A stretch of 64,000 nt of DNA from CATQHS01 sp963422655. Lineage in GTDB: Bacteria; Actinomycetota; Acidimicrobiia; Acidimicrobiales; Aldehydirespiratoraceae. The stretch's first letter is position 1. Every line of letters starts with the position of its first letter. This document shows, in pieces, positions 16,759 through 25,546 of the stretch. Position numbers and translations under genes: made by a program. Under the pieces are notes generated by a model. That model ran no database searches, was not told the origin of the DNA, and was given only the letters and a program-made list of their open reading frames with translations. The stretch spans positions 744,001-808,000 of the forward strand of contig OY730440.1 in assembly GCA_963422655.1 (NCBI GenBank), in the 5' to 3' direction.

Positions 16759-18813
16759 GTGACCGCCCAGCCGACGGGCTCAACCCATCGCGTCGTCTTC
16801 ACACCGGCCGGTTTATCCGTCTCGGTGCCCGAAGGCACGAGCGTTCTGGACGGGGCCCGCTCGGCTGGAGTCGACATCGACTCGGTTTGCGGTGGTCGGG
16901 GCCTGTGTGGACGTTGCCAGGTGGTTCCGGTGTTCGCAAACCTACCCAAGTGGAACATCACCAGCATTGAAGACGCCCTGTCGTGTCCCGGTCCGACCGA
17001 GCTCGGCTACCGGGGACGACGCCCTCTGAAACCGGGCCATCGACTGGGCTGTCAGGCCACGGTGACCGGCGACATCGTCATCGACGTTCCGGCCGAGAGC
17101 CAGGTGCACCGACCCGTGGTACGCAAGACGATAGATCTCGGCTCGGTGGTCATCGACCCGGTGGTCACCCTCCACTACATCGAGCTGCCCGAAGCCGAGC
17201 TGGGGGCCGAGGTGGCCACCGCCGAGCTGGTGAAAGCAGCTTTACGGGACGACTGGGGCTTGACCGAGGTTACCATCCCTATCTCGTTGCTACCCCAGCT
17301 CCAACCGGCCGTCACCACCGGCGCTGGAACGCTCACTGTGGCCGTGCACGACGGGAGCCAAGTCATCGGGGTGCGCTCGGGGTATTCCGACGGGGCCTAC
17401 GGCATCGCCGTCGACGTGGGCTCCACCACCATCGCCGGCCATTTGTGCGATCTGGCCTCGGGCACGGTCGTAGCCACCACCGGGCTGATGAACCCCCAGA
17501 TCCGTTTCGGCGAAGACCTCATGAGCCGGATCTCCTACGTGATGATGAACCCCGGTGGAGACGCAGAACTGACTGCCGCGGTGCGGGCCGCCATCGACGA
17601 ACTGGTCGGCCAGCTCTGCATCTCCGCCTCGGTGGAGCGCGACCACGTTCACGATCTGGTCATAGTGGGAAACCCGATCATGCACCATTTGGTCTTGGGC
17701 ATCGACCCCACCCCGCTGGGTACTGCGCCGTTCACATTGGCCGTGAGCGACGGCGTGCACGGCACCGCCGCCGACGTAGGCGTCGGCCTGGACAATTGCC
17801 GGCTCCATGGTGGCCCCTGCATCGCCGGTCACGTAGGCGCCGACGCGGCCGCGGCCATCCTGGCTACCGGCCCGCACCGTTCAGCGACACCGAAGCTGCT
17901 AGTGGATGTCGGTACCAACGCTGAGATAGTGCTGGGCGACCGGAACCGGCTACTGGCTGCCTCGAGCCCCACCGGACCAGCCTTCGAGGGGGGCCAGATA
18001 AGTTGCGGTCAGCGGGCCATGGCCGGTGCCATCGAACGGGTCCGGATCGACGCCGACACTTTCGAACCCCGGTTCAAGGTGATCGGATGCGAGACATGGT
18101 CGGACGATCCCGGCTTTTTCGAAGCCTTGGGCGGTATCGAAATCTCCGGGCTGTGCGGCTCGGGCATTATCGAGGTGCTGGCCCAGATGTTCCTAGCCGG
18201 CATCATCGACCGGCACGGGGTGATCGGTAGTCACATGACCCAGCGAACACCGAGGGTGGTACCAGACCCGGAGGTCGGGGGTCGAACCTTCCGCTACGTA
18301 CTGCAATCCGAGCCCATCGAGCTGTCGATCACTCAAAACGATGTTCGGGCCGTTCAGCTCGCCAAGGCGGCCTTGCGGGCCGGCATCGACCTGCTCATGA
18401 ACCATGCCGATATCTCCGAGCTGGAAGATATCTCCCTGGCTGGCGCCTTCGGCTCCCACATCGACCCGGTCTACGCCATGGTGTTGGGGTTGATTCCCGA
18501 CTGTCCGCTAACCGGTGTCCGGGCTACGGGCAACTCGGCCGGGGCCGGAGCGGCACGTATGTTGCTGTCACGCCAGCAGCGAACCGAGATCGAGCAGGTC
18601 GTTCGATCCGTGGTCAAGATCGAGACCGCCACCGAGGACCGGTTCCAGGAGCTGTTCGTGGCCGCCCTGGCCTTCCCCCACGAGACGGCGCCCAATCCAC
18701 ACCTGGCGACGATGGTGAAGCTACCGGCCAGAATCTCCCCCTCATCGTCCACTCAACGGACCCGGCGTCGGCGCCGCTCCTCCGAAGTGCCGCAGCCAGG
18801 CCTTTTTGTTTAG
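16759..18813 (+). CDS. RACo-type reductive activator of corrinoid proteins (ASKHA ATPase with [2Fe-2S] domain)
   Basis: From a GTG at 16759 the protein has 684 residues. Residues 10-105 form a plant-type ferredoxin domain with Cys44, Cys50, Cys53 and Cys98 as the cluster ligands. A linker and middle domain follow, then the ASKHA ATP-binding domain of DUF4445 type with GIAVDVGSTTIAGHL at about 215, LVDVGTNAEIVLG at about 381 and GLCGSGIIEVLAQM at about 470. RACo proteins use ATP binding to drive electron transfer to Co(II) corrinoid proteins, rescuing enzymes that oxidise during turnover. It is the fifth gene of the operon, 24 bp after the methyltransferase, and ends before a strong hairpin. 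The basic C-terminal 30 residues are not part of the fold. Confidence 0.9.
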   Translation: MTAQPTGSTHRVVFTPAGLSVSVPEGTSVLDGARSAGVDIDSVCGGRGLCGRCQVVPVFANLPKWNITSIEDALSCPGPTELGYRGRRPLKPGHRLGCQATVTGDIVIDVPAESQVHRPVVRKTIDLGSVVIDPVVTLHYIELPEAELGAEVATAELVKAALRDDWGLTEVTIPISLLPQLQPAVTTGAGTLTVAVHDGSQVIGVRSGYSDGAYGIAVDVGSTTIAGHLCDLASGTVVATTGLMNPQIRFGEDLMSRISYVMMNPGGDAELTAAVRAAIDELVGQLCISASVERDHVHDLVIVGNPIMHHLVLGIDPTPLGTAPFTLAVSDGVHGTAADVGVGLDNCRLHGGPCIAGHVGADAAAAILATGPHRSATPKLLVDVGTNAEIVLGDRNRLLAASSPTGPAFEGGQISCGQRAMAGAIERVRIDADTFEPRFKVIGCETWSDDPGFFEALGGIEISGLCGSGIIEVLAQMFLAGIIDRHGVIGSHMTQRTPRVVPDPEVGGRTFRYVLQSEPIELSITQNDVRAVQLAKAALRAGIDLLMNHADISELEDISLAGAFGSHIDPVYAMVLGLIPDCPLTGVRATGNSAGAGAARMLLSRQQRTEIEQVVRSVVKIETATEDRFQELFVAALAFPHETAPNPHLATMVKLPARISPSSSTQRTRRRRRSSEVPQPGLFV

Positions 18814-18867
18814 GTGGGTCGACGTTGAGAAACCCCGCTGAGATCAGCGACAGCACTCAGCAACAAA

Positions 18868-18916
18868 GGATGTGACCAGCCCCGGAACCCGTTTCAATTT
18901 GGGGCTGGTCACATCC
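18868..18916. terminator. Perfect 16 bp inverted repeat between convergent genes
   Basis: GGATGTGACCAGCCCC at 18868-18883 is exactly complementary to 18901-18916, leaving a 17-nt loop. The right flank reads AATTTTG on the plus strand; the left flank gives TTTGTTG on the minus strand, so it could end both the RACo operon and the SLH-protein gene. A bidirectional rho-independent terminator is the simplest reading. Confidence 0.8.
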
Positions 18917-18939
18917 AATTTTGACTGTTATAGATTTAG

Positions 18940-21540
18940 CTATTGTAGCTTGGGCCAGAGGCGGGATAGTAGTGAAGCCATCTGGCCTCGGGTCACAGTG
19001 CTGTCGGGATCATAGCTGGTAGTGGTTTTGCCTTGTGTCACACCAAGACCGTAAATACAAGCCACCTCGGAAAAGTAGCTGCTGTCTTCAGTGACGTCAC
19101 CGAACGGCAACGATTCGACTACTGGGCATTTTTTACCGGCTCGAAGCCACAGGTTGGTCAGTACCGAAGCAACCTGTGAACGCGTCATCGGTGCCCGTAC
19201 CCCGTAAAGTGTCTCAGAGACGCCAGTAAGGATACCCATACGACCCAGGCAGGCGATGTTGGTACCGTGAGCCTTCGACGCGATGGCATCAACCCAATCG
19301 ATGGTGCCGTCGGCGGGACAGTCACGCCCTGAAATTTTCCATAACCGGGTCACCAGCGAAGCGACCTGACCCCGAGTCACCGGTGCACGCGGTTCGAACT
19401 TAGCCGCGGTTTTACCTTTGATGACATCCAAAGACACCATCAAGTTGATGTTGTCTTCATGCGGCGAATTCTCAGCCACGTCCTCGAACTGTTTCACCGT
19501 CACTGTTGGAGTAGTTACGGATGGAGTGATCTCGGTCACTGTAACTGGAGTCTGTAATGGTGGTAGTACTGATATATCATTGGTGGTAGCAGTCCCAGAT
19601 ACCGACCAGTCGCTGCGTCCTTCGCTATTGACTGCTTGTACCTGCACGTCATAAGACGTGGACTCATCCAAACTGCCGATTGTCACAGTTGTGGCGGAAC
19701 CGGGACCCGGTTCCAATCTGATCCAGGTGCTTGCAGCCCCAGTGATTCGGTACCGTACATTGTAAGCAGTGATCGGTGAACCGCTGTTGGCAGGTTCGTC
19801 CCATGACACCGCCAACTCCGAATCTGAAGAAGCAACTACAGTCGGCGCCTCGGGAACCGATGGCGGTTCGTCCACATTATCCACAGTTACTTCGAACGAC
19901 CCGACTCGAGTTACACCTGAGACGTCGGTGATCGACGCCGTAACTTCATACGTCCCATCACCGTTACTGTCGGAGGGATTCTCGTAATCAACCGAATCAA
20001 CAAAATTCAACACCGTCAAGGAAGAAGAGTACGAGAGACTGAACGAATCCTTGTCGTCGCCACCGGTCAATTGCCAGTTGAAAGCACGCCCGACGATGTT
20101 GAATCTCTTCAGAAGCCTCACCTGCGAAGTATTCTCGTTCACATTAACTATCACAGGTGTCTTGGTCTGACCTGTCCCCGGTGCCGCCGGCCATCCCGTG
20201 GGTACCCCAAGAGCACCCTGATCAGTTTCCGTGACTTGGACCATCACAAACTTCGAACTACCGTCCTGAGCTACACGTTCGACCACCACTGCATAGGACC
20301 GTCCATCGGTGAAATCAAGTACAGCAGCCGAAGCGACCTTTATCTGCCCGTCCGAACCCACCTCGAAGGCATCGTCCTCACTGTAAATCAAATTGTAACG
20401 CTCACCATTACTGGTCGATAAAGGAGCACCGACATCAGTATTAGATTGAGCGTCCTCAGAAACAGAAAGGACTATCGGCATTATAGGTGGGTCCGACTCA
20501 AGATTAGGTGGAAATATCAACTCAGAATTATCGAACAAATAGAACTGCTTCAACGTTGTCTTCTGCCTAAACTGTGCAGAAACCCTACCTGACAAATAAT
20601 TATCGTTGAACCACATCTCCTTTATCAAGATTATGTGGTTCAACTCGGTCGGTATCGCACCAGACAACTCATTCTCATGGAGATACAGCTCCTGCAGGCG
20701 GCTCATACTACCCAACTGGGACGGTATCTCACCAGACAACCTGTTATCGAAAAGATGCAGCTTCTTCAGATAATTCAGGCCACCTAGACTAGCCGGTATC
20801 ACACCTGACAAATCATTACTGTAGAGAATCAGCTCAGTTAGTTTAGCCAGGCCACCCAGCCCGGACGGTATCACACCAGCCAACCCCTTCTTGGAGAGTA
20901 TCAGTTTCGTGACTCGATCCTGGGCTACCGTGACGCCTGTCCAACTGGTCAAAGCTCGATCCTCAGCCCAATTCAAAGCAGACGTATCACCATCCGAACC
21001 GATCAAAGAAGACTTGGCCGACCACAAAAACTCACAATCAACTACCAAAGCACTCTTGGAAGAATGATCAGGAATGACCGTGCCGTTCCCACAGACACCG
21101 CTCTGAGCGGCATCGGTGGTAGCAGTCCCAGATGCCGACCAGTCGCTGTGTCCTTCACTATTGACTGCTTGTACCTGTACGTCATAAGACGTGGACTCAT
21201 CCAAACCGCTGATTGTCGCCGTTTTGGCAGAACCGGAACCCGGTTCCAATCTGATCCAGGTGCTTGCAGCCCCAGTGAGTCGGTACCGTACATTGTAAAC
21301 AGTGATCGGTGAACCGTTGTCGGCAGGTTCATCCCATGACACTGCCAACTCCGAATCTGAAGAAGCAACTACAGTCGGCGCCTCGGGAACCGATGGCGGT
21401 CCGCTCTGAGCGCCAACACCACCTATCCAAACCAAACTAGTCACCAATCCCAAAGCTGCGATGCCCCCCACTACCCCCCCGGCGCGGAGGCTGAACAGAG
21501 AACGAACGAACTGACCCCAACGAAAACCAACTATATCCAT
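18940..21540 (-). CDS. Secreted FnIII / leucine-rich repeat / cadherin-like / SLH surface protein
   Basis: The 866-residue protein has a long signal peptide with hydrophobic core at about 22-44. Fibronectin III domains lie at about 49-142 and 559-653 and are almost identical. Between them come plant-type leucine-rich repeats (about 208-345, with repeats of the L--L-L--N-LSG-IP type) and two cadherin-like domains (about 353-440 and 461-557, with SVSEDAQSN and VNVNENTS starts and a VDYENPSD calcium-type motif). Three S-layer homology repeats at about 685-736, 745-797 and 811-862 (VTRGQVASLVTRLW type) would anchor it to the cell wall. It probably mediates adhesion or protein binding at the surface. 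A clear AAAGGAG site lies 10 bases upstream. Base composition is visibly more AT-rich than neighbours and it splits a functional gene group, which suggests later insertion or transfer. Confidence 0.88.
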   Translation of the reverse strand: MDIVGFRWGQFVRSLFSLRAGGVVGGIAALGLVTSLVWIGGVGAQSGPPSVPEAPTVVASSDSELAVSWDEPADNGSPITVYNVRYRLTGAASTWIRLEPGSGSAKTATISGLDESTSYDVQVQAVNSEGHSDWSASGTATTDAAQSGVCGNGTVIPDHSSKSALVVDCEFLWSAKSSLIGSDGDTSALNWAEDRALTSWTGVTVAQDRVTKLILSKKGLAGVIPSGLGGLAKLTELILYSNDLSGVIPASLGGLNYLKKLHLFDNRLSGEIPSQLGSMSRLQELYLHENELSGAIPTELNHIILIKEMWFNDNYLSGRVSAQFRQKTTLKQFYLFDNSELIFPPNLESDPPIMPIVLSVSEDAQSNTDVGAPLSTSNGERYNLIYSEDDAFEVGSDGQIKVASAAVLDFTDGRSYAVVVERVAQDGSSKFVMVQVTETDQGALGVPTGWPAAPGTGQTKTPVIVNVNENTSQVRLLKRFNIVGRAFNWQLTGGDDKDSFSLSYSSSLTVLNFVDSVDYENPSDSNGDGTYEVTASITDVSGVTRVGSFEVTVDNVDEPPSVPEAPTVVASSDSELAVSWDEPANSGSPITAYNVRYRITGAASTWIRLEPGPGSATTVTIGSLDESTSYDVQVQAVNSEGRSDWSVSGTATTNDISVLPPLQTPVTVTEITPSVTTPTVTVKQFEDVAENSPHEDNINLMVSLDVIKGKTAAKFEPRAPVTRGQVASLVTRLWKISGRDCPADGTIDWVDAIASKAHGTNIACLGRMGILTGVSETLYGVRAPMTRSQVASVLTNLWLRAGKKCPVVESLPFGDVTEDSSYFSEVACIYGLGVTQGKTTTSYDPDSTVTRGQMASLLSRLWPKLQ
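19582..19866 (-). repeat. Second copy of FnIII-encoding DNA repeat
   Basis: This segment encodes the C-terminal fibronectin III domain and is nearly identical in DNA to 21115-21396 in the same gene. Only scattered substitutions separate the copies, including silent ones, which implies a recent duplication or ongoing gene conversion. Confidence 0.85.
21115..21396 (-). repeat. First copy of FnIII-encoding DNA repeat
   Basis: Encodes the N-terminal fibronectin III domain. Long uninterrupted blocks are shared with 19582-19866, separated by about 1.25 kb of LRR and cadherin coding sequence; recombination between the copies could delete that part in frame. Confidence 0.85.
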
Positions 21541-21859
21541 ACTGACATAACTCCTTTGGCAAGTTAAATACCCTAAAATTTGGCAAGACCAGCTAACCAG
21601 CGCGTTTATTTACCACACTATCATTGCCTATCACCAACCCTGTCATCAAACCCGGGGGAACATCACGCCCGAGCGGCTCGAGAGCCGGTTGGGCTAAGAT
21701 GCCAGCGACTCGACCGGACCAGTACCCGACGTATTTTCTTGGTCGTTGTCCGCCGTTGCCCGCTACCGCGTACGAAAGAACCATGACCGAGCATCCACCG
21801 CCGGACCCCTACCCCGAAAGGGCTCTGGACTCGCTGGCAGCACAGGTCCATCCGGCCCG
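21541..21859. other. Intergenic region between the SLH protein gene and the MttB-family gene
   Basis: About 320 bp without a convincing gene. The left part is AT-rich and carries the leader of the SLH gene; the 9-base word TTTGGCAAG occurs twice (21555-21563 and 21580-21588). On the plus strand a frame of 26 codons (21783-21863) ends with its TGA overlapping the GTG start of the MttB-family gene as GTGA, which would allow translational coupling, but its peptide is not recognisable. Confidence 0.35.
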
Positions 21860-23395
21860 GTGACCGAACGCCCGTCGCAACGCAGCGGGGGCCGAGCCGC
21901 CCGCCAAGCCGCGAGAGCGGCCCAGTCGCAAGCCACTGCGACATTTCTGGAACGGACCATCGCGCCGGTGGAGCTCACAGACGAGGAGAGCCTGGGCCGA
22001 ATCGAGCAGAACGCCGAGACGATCCTGTCCGAAATCGGCATCGCCTACCAGGACTTCCCCGAAGCCCTGTCGTTGTGGCGCCGAGCCGGGGCCACCGTCG
22101 AGGACGATCTGGTGAAGTGCCCGCCCGGGTTGTGCCGTCAGATCGTCTCCGAACATGCCCCCTCCCGCTTCATACAACACGCCCGCAACCCTCGGCGCAG
22201 CGTGCCCATCGGCGGCAACGCCACCGTCTTCGCCCCCAACTACGGCTCGCCCTTCGTAACCGATCTCGATCGGGGTCGCCGCTACGCCACAATCGAGGAC
22301 TTCCGCAACGTCGTCAAGCTGACCTACGACCTGCACCACCTCCACCACAGCGGCGGCACTGTGTGCGAGCCGGTCGACTTGCCGGTGGCGCAGCGGCACC
22401 TCGACATGGTGTACACCCACCTCCGCTACAGCGACAAGCCCTTCATGGGCTCGGTCACGGCACCTGAACGAGCCGCCGATTCGATCGATATGGCCCGCAT
22501 CGCCTTCGGCGGCGACCTTGGTGACCGTACCGTCATCACCTCGCTCATCAACGCTTCCTCACCGATGCGTTGGGACGCCACCATGCTCGGGGCGGCCACC
22601 ACCTACGCCCGGGCCAACCAGGCCTGCATCATCAGCCCGTTCATCCTGGCCGGAGCCATGTCGCCGGTGACGGTGGCCGGTCTGTCGGCCCAAGCACTGG
22701 CCGAGGCCCTGTCGGCAATGGCCTACCTGCAACTGGTTCGGCCCGGCGCGCCGGTGGTGTTCGGAACCTTCGCATCGTCGATGTCGATGGCCACCGGGGC
22801 GCCCACCTTCGGCACCCCCGAGGCTGGTCAGGCCATCTATCTCATGGCTGCTCTGGCTCGCCGGGTCGGGGTGCCGTTTCGCTCGGGGGGCCAGCTCACC
22901 GCCTCCAAGGCTCCCGACGCCCAAGCTGCCTACGAATCGGCCCACACCTTGCTTCCCACCGTGCAAGCCGGAGTCCATTTCGTGCTCCACTCCGCGGGCT
23001 GGCTCGAAGGCGGCCTGAGTCTCGGCTACGAGAAGCTGATCATGGACGCAGATCAGCTCGGTGCTATGACCGTTCACGGTCGCGGCATCGACTTGAGCGA
23101 GAACGGCCAAGCCATGGAAGCGTTCCGTACCAACACCCACGGCGACCATTTCTTGGGCAATGCCCACACCCTGGCCAATTTCGAGACCGCCTTTTGGCGT
23201 TCGGAGATCGCCGACAACAACAGCTTCGAGCAATGGGCCGAGGAAGGTTCGCTCTCCGCAGCCCAGCGGGCCAACACCCGGTGGAAGAAGATGCTGGCCG
23301 ACTACGAGCCGCCCCCCATCGACGACGCCGTCGACGCCGAGTTGCGCGACTACGTGGCTCGCCGCCGGGCCGAGATATCCGACGAGATCGGCTGA
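21860..23395 (+). CDS. MttB-superfamily quaternary-amine methyltransferase (non-pyrrolysine)
   Basis: From GTG at 21860 the protein has 511 residues, matching non-pyrrolysine MttB homologues; the frame is uninterrupted, so no amber-encoded pyrrolysine is used. Family marks include the N-terminal Arg-rich RSGGRAARQAARAA segment, the I-Q--E-IL-EIG helix, the GG--TVFAPNYGSPFV loop, the FMGSVTAPERA segment and the barrel motif PFILAGAMSPVTVAG. Characterised relatives demethylate glycine betaine (MtgB), proline betaine, carnitine or butyrobetaine and methylate a corrinoid protein. With the corrinoid, MeTr and RACo genes 3-8 kb upstream on the same strand it completes a demethylation pathway. The frame continues upstream to 21746, but those residues are not family-like. 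Substrate is unknown. Confidence 0.9.
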   Translation: MTERPSQRSGGRAARQAARAAQSQATATFLERTIAPVELTDEESLGRIEQNAETILSEIGIAYQDFPEALSLWRRAGATVEDDLVKCPPGLCRQIVSEHAPSRFIQHARNPRRSVPIGGNATVFAPNYGSPFVTDLDRGRRYATIEDFRNVVKLTYDLHHLHHSGGTVCEPVDLPVAQRHLDMVYTHLRYSDKPFMGSVTAPERAADSIDMARIAFGGDLGDRTVITSLINASSPMRWDATMLGAATTYARANQACIISPFILAGAMSPVTVAGLSAQALAEALSAMAYLQLVRPGAPVVFGTFASSMSMATGAPTFGTPEAGQAIYLMAALARRVGVPFRSGGQLTASKAPDAQAAYESAHTLLPTVQAGVHFVLHSAGWLEGGLSLGYEKLIMDADQLGAMTVHGRGIDLSENGQAMEAFRTNTHGDHFLGNAHTLANFETAFWRSEIADNNSFEQWAEEGSLSAAQRANTRWKKMLADYEPPPIDDAVDAELRDYVARRRAEISDEIG

Positions 23396-23416
23396 CGCAC
23401 CCGCATCGGGCCATCG

Positions 23417-24718
23417 TCACCGGCGGTGAGGCCGCCGCATCAGGTTGGCGGCCATGGCCGAAGCTCGGGCCGGCCACGGCGCACATTGGCCCTGCTCGGA
23501 CAGCGGCATAGCCGTACGGGCGATGATCCGCCAGCCCACGTACACCGCGATCGCTCCGTGGGCGACGGCCAACACAACGAAGAACGACCAAGGCTCGCTG
23601 ACAGCCATGACCACGCCGGTCACCACCGGACCCGCCACCGCGCCCACTCCTACGCTACGGACCAGCACCGCTGAGCCACCGGTGAGCTGGTCGGGGGAGA
23701 TCCAGTCAGCCGTGTAGGCCACGGCCAGCGAGTACAAGGGATAGGTGGTACCGCCGAACAGGAACAAGAAACCGAAGGCCAGCGGAGAACCGGGTTCGAT
23801 CAGGACCAGCCCGACCGCGACGGCTCCAGCGGCCAAGGCCACCACAAAGATCACGGCCCGTCGGGAGATCCGATCCGATACCAGCCCAACCGGCCACTGC
23901 ATGACGATCGCACCGAAGGTGGGGATGGCCATGAACACGGCGATCTCAGATGTCGGCATTCCCTCGGTGGCGGCGTACAGAGCTCCGATCCCCAGGAAAG
24001 TGCCGTGGGCGATTCCGGTCCCGAAACAGGTGACTACCCCGGTGGGGACGATACCTATGAGCTGACGGAACGAAACGGGTTCGGGTTTGGACAGAGGCGG
24101 TGAACTGGTAGCCGACAGCGTGACCGGCACCAAGGCCAGCGAGATCAACGCCGAAGCCAGGATGAAGAGCCGGAACCCGTACGGGTCTGCGAGGTTCAAC
24201 AACAACTGACCAGCGCTCAACCCTCCCATGTTCACGACCATGTACATGGCCAGGATGCGGCCCCGGTTGACGTTGGTGGCCATGTCGTTGAGCCAGGACT
24301 CCACTGTGACCAACACACCGGCTATGCAAAGGCCGAAAACGAACCGCAGCACCGACCAAGTGACCGGGTCGACCCAGACCAGGTGCAAAATGGCCGCGGT
24401 GGACGCCAGCGAAGCCAGGGCCGCGAACACCCGGATATGACCGACCGCGCCCAGTTGGTACTCAGCCGCCTTGGTCCCGGCCAAAAAACCCAGGTAGTAG
24501 GAAGCCATGATGAGTCCGCCGACGGCCAAACCGAAGCCTTCGTATTCGGTACGCACGCCCAGCACGGCTGATTGCAGGCCGTTTCCGGTCATGATGAGAC
24601 CCATGCCCACCAGCAGGGCTCGGGCCGCGGTCAGCTTGTGGGTTCGAGACTCTATCCAGGGCCCACCGACGACGCCGTCGTCGCCTGCATCAGGGCGCAC
24701 CACGGCGCTGTCGGCCAT
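23417..24718 (-). CDS. Major facilitator superfamily transporter
   Basis: The 433-residue protein has twelve predicted membrane helices beginning at about residue 32. The loop between helices 2 and 3 reads AGTKAAEYQLGAVGHIR, a YcaD/UMF1-like variant, and helix 5 starts ESWLNDMATNVNRGRILAMYMV, a pattern seen in the YcaD-type MFS group. Substrate cannot be told. It converges with the MttB-family gene with a 21 bp gap, so it is not in that operon, but neighbourhood suggests it could import or export the methylated amine or its product. Confidence 0.85.
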   Translation of the reverse strand: MADSAVVRPDAGDDGVVGGPWIESRTHKLTAARALLVGMGLIMTGNGLQSAVLGVRTEYEGFGLAVGGLIMASYYLGFLAGTKAAEYQLGAVGHIRVFAALASLASTAAILHLVWVDPVTWSVLRFVFGLCIAGVLVTVESWLNDMATNVNRGRILAMYMVVNMGGLSAGQLLLNLADPYGFRLFILASALISLALVPVTLSATSSPPLSKPEPVSFRQLIGIVPTGVVTCFGTGIAHGTFLGIGALYAATEGMPTSEIAVFMAIPTFGAIVMQWPVGLVSDRISRRAVIFVVALAAGAVAVGLVLIEPGSPLAFGFLFLFGGTTYPLYSLAVAYTADWISPDQLTGGSAVLVRSVGVGAVAGPVVTGVVMAVSEPWSFFVVLAVAHGAIAVYVGWRIIARTAMPLSEQGQCAPWPARASAMAANLMRRPHRR

Positions 24719-24800
24719 CGCCGCCAGCGTACCGCCCGGCCTCGAACGTAACGCTGCTCACGACTCGATCCACAGCCGCGATCAAGGACTTCGGTCTCGG

Positions 24801-24873
24801 AGCGGACGACCGGCCTCGAACCGGCGACCTCAACCTTGGCAAGGTTGCGCTCTACCAACTGAGCTACGTCCGC
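24801..24873 (-). tRNA. tRNA-Gly (GCC anticodon)
   Basis: On the minus strand the 73-nt sequence starts GCGGACG and ends CGTCCGC plus discriminator T. It has a D arm GCTCAGTTGGTAGAGC, anticodon loop CTTGCCAAG with anticodon GCC, and a TTCGAGG T loop. No CCA is encoded. It matches bacterial glycine tRNAs closely. Confidence 0.95.
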
Positions 24874-24903
24874 GAACGGGGTGGAACCCTACCAGAGCGG
24901 CTC

Positions 24904-25155
24904 TCAGTCCCGGTCCCGTACTTCTTGGGGCCGCAAGTCGACGGTAAGTCGCAAGATGCCCTCTTGCAGAGTCCATTCGGCGTCACCGATCATGGCGTAG
25001 TCCTGGAAGTCGATCCGGGCCTGTTCCAAGAAGAGGCGCCGCTCGTCACCCCCGACGGGAGGAAGGTTACGGCGCTTCACCATGGCCGCCCGCTCCCGAA
25101 ACCGTTCGATCATGGACTCCACGTCGAGAGCATCAGATCCCACTGTCGCCCTCAT
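24904..25155 (-). CDS. Small cytoplasmic protein, unknown function
   Basis: An 83-residue protein (start ATG 25155; ATG 25113 is an alternative). It has a helical first half (ESMIERFRERAAMVKRRNLPPVGGDERRLFLEQARIDFQDYAMI) and a short beta-strand pair at the end (WTLQEGILRLTVDLRP). I recognise no named family; the conserved-looking P-VGGDERRLF-EQAR-DF-D-A pattern is typical of small actinobacterial proteins of unknown function. It overlaps the preceding small membrane protein gene by about 20 bp and so is probably the last gene of the metX operon. Confidence 0.6.
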   Translation of the reverse strand: MRATVGSDALDVESMIERFRERAAMVKRRNLPPVGGDERRLFLEQARIDFQDYAMIGDAEWTLQEGILRLTVDLRPQEVRDRD

Positions 25156-25546
25156 CGTCGCGGACCAGCGATCGTAACTCGCCAACCCGGCGGTCGGCCC
25201 GGGTTCGAGCCACACGGAGCCGGTGACGAGGGCTGGTGTGCCAGAGAAAAACTCCCAACATCACTGCCATGAACACCGCAATGGACAAGAGGAAGTTGAC
25301 GATGAGGTCGACTTCCTTCTCAGCCTTGCGGTCATCGAAAATCTGTGAGTCGGTCCGGGAGTCGGCCGGCTCTTCTCGAGCTCCGTCCGGGGCCAACGGG
25401 GCCGCCGTCGAAACCACCGCCCCGGTCGGTGCCGCCACCGCGACAACGCCCACCAGCAAAACAACCGTCAGCAAGGGCACCGAGACCGCAACCATTACCA
25501 GGAACCGACGGAGAGCTGACACGACCTCTGACGTTATCGCGCTCAC
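25133..25546 (-). CDS. Small membrane protein, unknown function
   Basis: From a GTG at 25546, which overlaps the Fpg/Nei stop as GTGA, the product has 137 residues. It has a hydrophobic helix at about 16-40, an Ala/Pro/Asp-rich extracellular or periplasmic stretch with a D-R-AEKEVD segment, a second helix (about 88-108, LIVNFLLSIAVFMAVMLGVFLW) and a basic cytosolic tail (R--RVARTRADRRVGELR). No family recognised. Overlap with both neighbours argues that it is translated in the same operon. Confidence 0.6.
   Translation of the reverse strand: MSAITSEVVSALRRFLVMVAVSVPLLTVVLLVGVVAVAAPTGAVVSTAAPLAPDGAREEPADSRTDSQIFDDRKAEKEVDLIVNFLLSIAVFMAVMLGVFLWHTSPRHRLRVARTRADRRVGELRSLVRDDEGDSGI

Noticed and set aside
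21860..23395. Pyrrolysine-containing trimethylamine methyltransferase (true MttB)
   Set aside because: The frame has no internal TAG codon, and no pylTSBCD genes are seen; it fits the non-pyrrolysine branch of the family.
24801..24873. tRNA-Gly as an integration site of a mobile element
   Set aside because: No integrase, flanking direct repeat of the tRNA 3' end or foreign gene block is next to it; neighbours are ordinary chromosomal genes.
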